A DNA stretch of 11,209 bases from Parachlorella kessleri (Eukaryota > Chlorophyta > Trebouxiophyceae > Chlorellales > Chlorellaceae), in contig BBXU01000623.1 in NCBI GenBank assembly GCA_001598975.1, forward strand, positions 1 through 11,209. The letters run 5' to 3'. Below the pieces are notes generated by a model, which was not told the origin of the DNA, made no database searches, and saw only the letters and a program-made list of their open reading frames with translations. How positions within the stretch are numbered: position 1 is the stretch's first letter; the number at the start of each line of letters is the position of its first letter. Made by a program: the position numbers and the translations under genes. Positions 8,501 to 11,209 of this stretch are shown in pieces.

Positions 8501-9896
8501 GAACACCATCAAGCGCACAAAGGCGCAGCGCTCCTCCCCGACCCGTTGCAGGTGAGCCTGCGGCAGGGCGACAGAGGGGGCAGAGGGTCAGACGGGCTAA
8601 TAGAAGGCGTACAGAAAGTTGAATCGCTGCCCAATGACCAACACTTCATGACTCCACTCCGCATGTGTCTCACAAAATTGCAAGATTGCTTACAGGTGTA
8701 GCCAATAGCCTCCATGAGGAAGGAAATGGCAGAGCAGGACCCTGCGGCTTGCTTGCTTCCTTGATGTACTTTTTATGACTAACATGAGCCACCCTTAGCA
8801 AGCCTTTCATGGGCCAGCCCTCCCTCCCCCCATGTGCCTTACGACCGCGCGCCGTTTGTGGGGGACCCCCTATACCGCAACATTACAACATCTGCCAACC
8901 ACCACACGCACACCCACCCGCCACACTTGCCTTGATGGCCAGCACGCAGTTGCGGGACAGGCCCACGTACTGCAGGTTGCGCCGCGCGTCGTACAGCGCA
9001 TACACGCCCACTGGCCGCTGCCCCTCCCTCGCCTCCAGCCAAGCGCCCACTTCGACCAGGCTGCTCCCATCGTCCTCGCCCTGCCAAAGGTGAGCACACA
9101 TGGGCTTTCACATTTTCAGAAGAAATTCTTGGCTGGGGTGGCATTGAAAAGCCTCCAACCAGGTGCTTGCCTTCATGACGCAGCAGCCACCATCCTTGCC
9201 CCTGTTCCGGGTCTCTAAGACAAGGTCAACTAGCAAGAGCACTAGGTTCCCAAGCAAGAGGATCGCAATGCCGGCAGCTGCACAGAAACTTATCGCTGCA
9301 GAGAGCTGCTGATCACAGGGCACCGTCTCATTCGCGCTACAAGGCAACTGTGAGCGGCTAAGGGCGCCTAGCGCCCCAGTACTTCTGCAGTGCAGAAGCA
9401 CCACAACCCGGCCCTGGACAGAGACCTGGGCCAACAGCTGCAGTCAGTAAACAATCCAAGTGCACCTACTGCAATATAAGCTGCTACCCTCCTGAAGTTT
9501 ACCTCCCTGTCAGCGCATCAAAGCCAGCCCCACTCTATTGCTCTGCACACATCTGTCAGGCCGCACCTCACGGAAGTCATAGCTGCTAGTGCCACCCTCA
9601 TGGGCCTCGGCTCCTCCTTCACCATACAGAAAGCTGTGCAGCCCTTTGTGACCCTCAGGCACCGCCGCGTCGCTGACTACACCAGCGCCAGCAGCACTGG
9701 CAGGCACGACTGAGGCGCCGTTGTTGCTGGCTGCAGCCTGGGGGCGGGTCTGCTGCTGCAGGCCCCTGCACCGCCTCCTATAGGAGTTTGCGGTTGGGAC
9801 GTGCAGGGAGCACGGGCTTGGGTACATGCTCCTGGAGGCTGCCCTAAGGCTGGCTGAGTGGCCGAAGGTCCCGGCCATGGTGATGGGGGCCCACAT
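5020..9896 (-). CDS. NFU: Plastid NifU-like (NFU) Fe-S scaffold with N-terminal GIY-YIG domain, 11 exons, 526 aa
   Basis: Exons: 9896-9567, 9080-8931, 8557-8419, 7836-7730, 7630-7571, 7301-7243, 6994-6808, 6624-6403, 5985-5884, 5592-5487 and 5138-5020, the last ending in TAG. All ten junctions match in phase; eight introns are GT-AG and two (8558-8930, 6995-7242) are GC-AG. Domains in order: Arg/Ser/Ala-rich leader (1 to about 80, plastid-transit-like), GIY-YIG (about 134-208), charged helical linker (about 209-345), Ala/Ser-rich spacer, NFU domain 1 (380-451, CxxC at 421-424), and NFU domain 2 (about 457-526, no CxxC). NFU proteins carry Fe-S clusters assembled by the plastid SUF system to client proteins. 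An in-frame TGA lies just upstream of the start. Met7 at 9878 sits in a better context (ACCATGG) and may be the true start. Exon 5 could instead begin at 7615. The alternative is two adjacent genes, GIY-YIG and NFU; continuous phase through the linker argues against it. Confidence 0.82.
5884..6519 (-). other. Exons 8-9: first NFU domain with CxxC cluster motif
   Basis: From 6519 the protein reads [20 protein letters not shown] followed by [19 protein letters not shown], the classic NFU start (helix, DGG, beta hairpin). Exon 9 (5985-5884) supplies [20 protein letters not shown], with Cys421 and Cys424 forming the CxxC that binds a cluster between two NFU subunits. The intron at 6402-5986 splits the domain just before this motif. 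The match to plastid NFU1/2/3-type domains is strong and clear. Confidence 0.93.
6808..7836 (-). other. Exons 4-7: charged linker and Ala-rich spacer joining GIY-YIG to NFU
   Basis: Residues about 208-345. Exon 4 encodes [13 protein letters not shown] and then a charged helix ([18 protein letters not shown]). Exons 5 and 6 continue with [15 protein letters not shown] and [17 protein letters not shown]. Exon 7 starts [20 protein letters not shown], which reads like a conserved folded or helical element, and then turns into Ala/Gln/Ser-rich spacer. I do not recognise a domain here. The 6995-7242 intron joins phase 2 to phase 2 only if the GC donor at 7242-7241 is used, restoring an Arg codon. 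The exon 5 acceptor is uncertain: GAG before 7630 or CAG before 7615, both in phase 0. Confidence 0.65.
8106..8430 (-). repeat. Degenerate tandem repeat of about 105 bp in NFU intron 3, including a copied splice donor
   Basis: Plus-strand segments starting near 8106, 8206, 8309 and 8417 share the order CCTRCCTGSCGGCAG-like block, TCCCCG block, TGACCCTCCCC block and TTCCGCCCC-TGATGAGTA-like block. The last segment begins in exon 3, so the repeat copies the exon 3/intron 3 boundary. At 8312/8311 the copied donor CGGCAG|GTAGGC lies 107 bases past the real one (8419/8418). Confidence 0.6.
8419..9080 (-). other. Exons 2-3: GIY-YIG domain
   Basis: Exon 2 (9080-8931) encodes [20 protein letters not shown]. 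Its GVY (135-137) and YVG (148-150) match the GIY and YIG motifs with ten residues between them, followed by an Arg (153) in the helix where the family has its conserved Arg. Exon 3 (8557-8419) encodes the rest, including [15 protein letters not shown], with Glu191 in the position of the family's metal-binding Glu, and ends in PPGN (205-208, completed by exon 4), where the family has a conserved Asn. The overall form resembles the GIY-YIG domain fused to plant plastid glutaredoxin S16, not UvrC or SLX1. Whether it is a nuclease cannot be told from sequence. Confidence 0.8.
9567..9896 (-). other. Exon 1: putative plastid transit peptide and leader to GIY-YIG
   Basis: These 110 codons begin [20 protein letters not shown] and are rich in Ser, Ala and Arg with almost no acidic residues until about residue 75, as expected of a chloroplast transit peptide. 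After that comes a Gly/Glu-rich stretch ([16 protein letters not shown]) leading into the GIY-YIG domain. The donor is GAG|GTGCGG in phase 0. A GTGAGG four bases upstream looks stronger but breaks the frame to exon 2. Targeting is inferred from composition only. Confidence 0.7.
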
Positions 9897-10954
9897 GCTA
9901 GTGGAGTTCTGTTCTGATCAAGAACTCCAGGACGCAAAACTCCAATCGTGCGTATCCCAACAAGGCACCGAGGCAATATCTAGTGACGAGGCTGGGGTTG
10001 GTGCCGTGCTTCCTCTTGCTTCTGCCCGCGCTCAACTGTCTGAAAGAAAGGCCAGTCCGTGCACTGCAGGAGCATTACAGAGGAACCCTATCGTTAGGCT
10101 GAGCGCGCCCATACCACGTCAGCATTGACCTCTTCAAGCACAATCCTCCCCGCTGTCCACCACGCATCCAGCACAGACAAAAGCGTTTCGCCACGATCCG
10201 ATAGCCACGTAGACTAGCGGTAGCACACTTTCTTGCGTTTCCTGATTGCCATGACGGCTGATATGTTACCCAAACCAGCTGTGGACTGGAGGGAAAAGTA
10301 GCTCGCCGTATGTTATTAGGTTGCAAACTTCAGGGCAACTGCTTCCTAGCCCACACTCGCAAGTGCCTTATGTTGTGGGCCTTTTTGGGGTTGCTCCTTG
10401 CGCTGGCCACGCCAGGCCAGTCAGGTTGCCAGTATCGAAGAGCAAGCCAGCAAAATGTAGAGGGCTGACAAGCAGGAGTGTTACAACCACAAACTCAAGT
10501 TGGGTACTAGCCAATAGTGCTCGGTGCCTAGTGCACCCAGTGTTGGCTCCTCACTTGCCAGCACAGACTCACTCAAGTCCCAGAGCTGGGGCGCCCACGG
10601 GATAGGTGCAGCCTTGTAGCAACGTTGTACATCAGCAGAAGCGGCCCCGTGAAGGCATCTGAGCAGCCTGGGCCTAGCGGCAGGTAGGGCAACAGCATCT
10701 TATGTTATCTAGCATGCGCGAGCTGTAACAGTTGCCGCCCAGCCCCACACCATGGCCATGTGGGGAGTTTGACACTGCCGGCAAATGTACCAACTCCAAA
10801 CCCAGAAGCTCCGTCCACATCACATTCCTTGGGTATCACCCTTGCCCTCCACCCGGTTGCGGCCATGGCACCTGGTGGGCTATATGTCCCAGGCCTGGGG
10901 TGCAGCCGACGGCGCTCCCTTAACCCACGTTCCTGGGCGGTGCCCACAGAGTTG
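9897..10954. other. Intergenic: NFU promoter side and 3' UTR of the right-hand gene
   Basis: No coding exon that I can support on either strand. ORFs of 60-100 codons occur (for example 9826-10128 plus, 10321-10605 plus, 10705-10947 minus), but they have no family resemblance, no splice continuity and random-looking composition. The stretch nearest 9897 should hold the NFU 5' UTR and promoter; no clear TATA box or other element stands out. Confidence 0.5.
10481..10485 (-). terminator. Possible TGTAA poly(A) signal of the right-hand gene
   Basis: TGTAA on the minus strand about 470 bases after the TGA at 10955. Long 3' untranslated regions are common in green algae, but with this spacing the motif may be chance. 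Confidence 0.25.
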
Positions 10955-11096
10955 TCACTCGACGCTGAGGTCCGCCTGGGCGGCGGCCCTGGGCATGTAT
11001 ATCTTTGTCCTTGGATGGGCCCATGGCATGGTCAAATTTATTGGATGGTCGGGATTCTTGAAAAGGTACATCTGCATCAGCTCGTCTGGATGGCCC
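10955..11096 (-). CDS. Last coding exon of an unrecognised protein (partial; 5' part off the right edge)
   Basis: After a pyrimidine-rich acceptor (CTCCTCCCCAG ending at 11097), a phase-2 exon runs 46 codons to a TGA at 10957-10955. The protein reads GHPDELMQMYLFKNPDHPIN, then LTMPWAHPRTKIYMPRAAAQ, then ADLSVE. Its composition (few Ser/Gly runs; Met, Pro, His and aromatic residues well spread) looks like real coding sequence and unlike shadow ORFs in this window. I do not recognise the family. A DxPIN-like stretch and a Lys-Ile-Tyr-Met-Pro end are the only features. The preceding intron is filled with CCCA/CA repeats and leaves the window, so the rest of the gene cannot be seen. It lies upstream of the NFU gene on the same strand. 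Confidence 0.5.
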
Positions 11097-11128
11097 CTGG
11101 GGAGGAGATGGGCGGTGTGGGAGGTTTG

Positions 11129-11209
11129 TGGGTGGGTGGGTGGATGGTGGTGTGGGTGGGTGGGTGGGTGGGTGGGTGTGGGTGTGTGTGTGTGTGTGTG
11201 TGTGTGTGT
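11129..11209. repeat. GGGT repeat and GT microsatellite at the right edge
   Basis: Runs of GGGT, including six consecutive GGG tracts spaced by single T at 11154-11176 (a G-quadruplex-type pattern on the plus strand), then (GT)n from 11182 to the end. It lies in the intron before the last exon of the right-hand gene. Confidence 0.9.

Noticed and set aside
5020..9896. Two separate genes: a GIY-YIG protein ending near exon 4 and an NFU starting at the Met in exon 7
   Set aside because: No terminal stop or start is needed, because phases match through exons 4-8 and the GC-AG intron restores a codon exactly. The Ala/Ser-rich stretch before NFU could pass for a transit peptide, so the alternative is kept as a test and not excluded.
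10705..10947. 80-codon minus-strand ORF just after the right-hand gene's stop
   Set aside because: It lies in the expected 3' UTR, shows no motif and has an equally open plus-strand counterpart (10732-10923).
1..11209. tRNA, rRNA, CRISPR, transposase or viral genes
   Set aside because: Reading both strands by eye I found no cloverleaf with expected boxes, no spaced repeat array and no transposase or capsid-like protein. A tRNA and repeat scan would settle it.

Overview
The window looks like nuclear DNA of a green alga (Chlorophyta). Class is uncertain; a trebouxiophyte or volvocine is plausible from the moderately high GC, the many short spliceosomal introns and the TGTAA-type poly(A) signal. 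Coding information is split into small exons, all on the minus strand. I rebuilt the genes by eye, requiring splice dinucleotides, matching intron phases and family-like continuity of the protein. None of the long single-frame plus-strand ORFs is convincing; the longest, 262 codons at 6392..7180, is antisense to real exons.

Three genes read right to left. (1) At the right edge (10955..11096) is the last coding exon of an unrecognised gene, whose preceding intron runs into a GGGT/GT simple repeat at the window end. (2) In the middle (5020..9896) is a complete 11-exon gene for a 526-residue protein. It has an N-terminal plastid-type leader, a GIY-YIG domain of the kind found in front of plastid glutaredoxin S16, a charged helical linker, and then the two tandem NFU domains of plastid NifU-like iron-sulfur scaffolds. 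The first NFU domain has the CxxC motif; the second has lost it. (3) On the left (85..2594, continuing off the window) are the first 12 exons, 351 codons, of a polytopic membrane protein resembling the TmcB (tiny macrocysts B) family, including a 17-nt microexon.

Between the TmcB-like and NFU genes (about 2595..4860) there is no convincing gene. This stretch holds a G-rich minisatellite (two 95-bp copies), short direct repeats and an AGTCT microsatellite. The 9897..10954 interval holds the NFU promoter side and the 3' untranslated region of the right-hand gene. Both window ends lie in simple repeats inside introns, which may be where an assembly broke.

The main point of interest is the apparent GIY-YIG::NFU fusion. 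In land plants the same GIY-YIG type is attached to an iron-sulfur-binding glutaredoxin, so its reappearance on an NFU scaffold suggests a recurring role for this domain in plastid Fe-S or redox biology. No RNA genes, CRISPR arrays or transposon genes were recognised.
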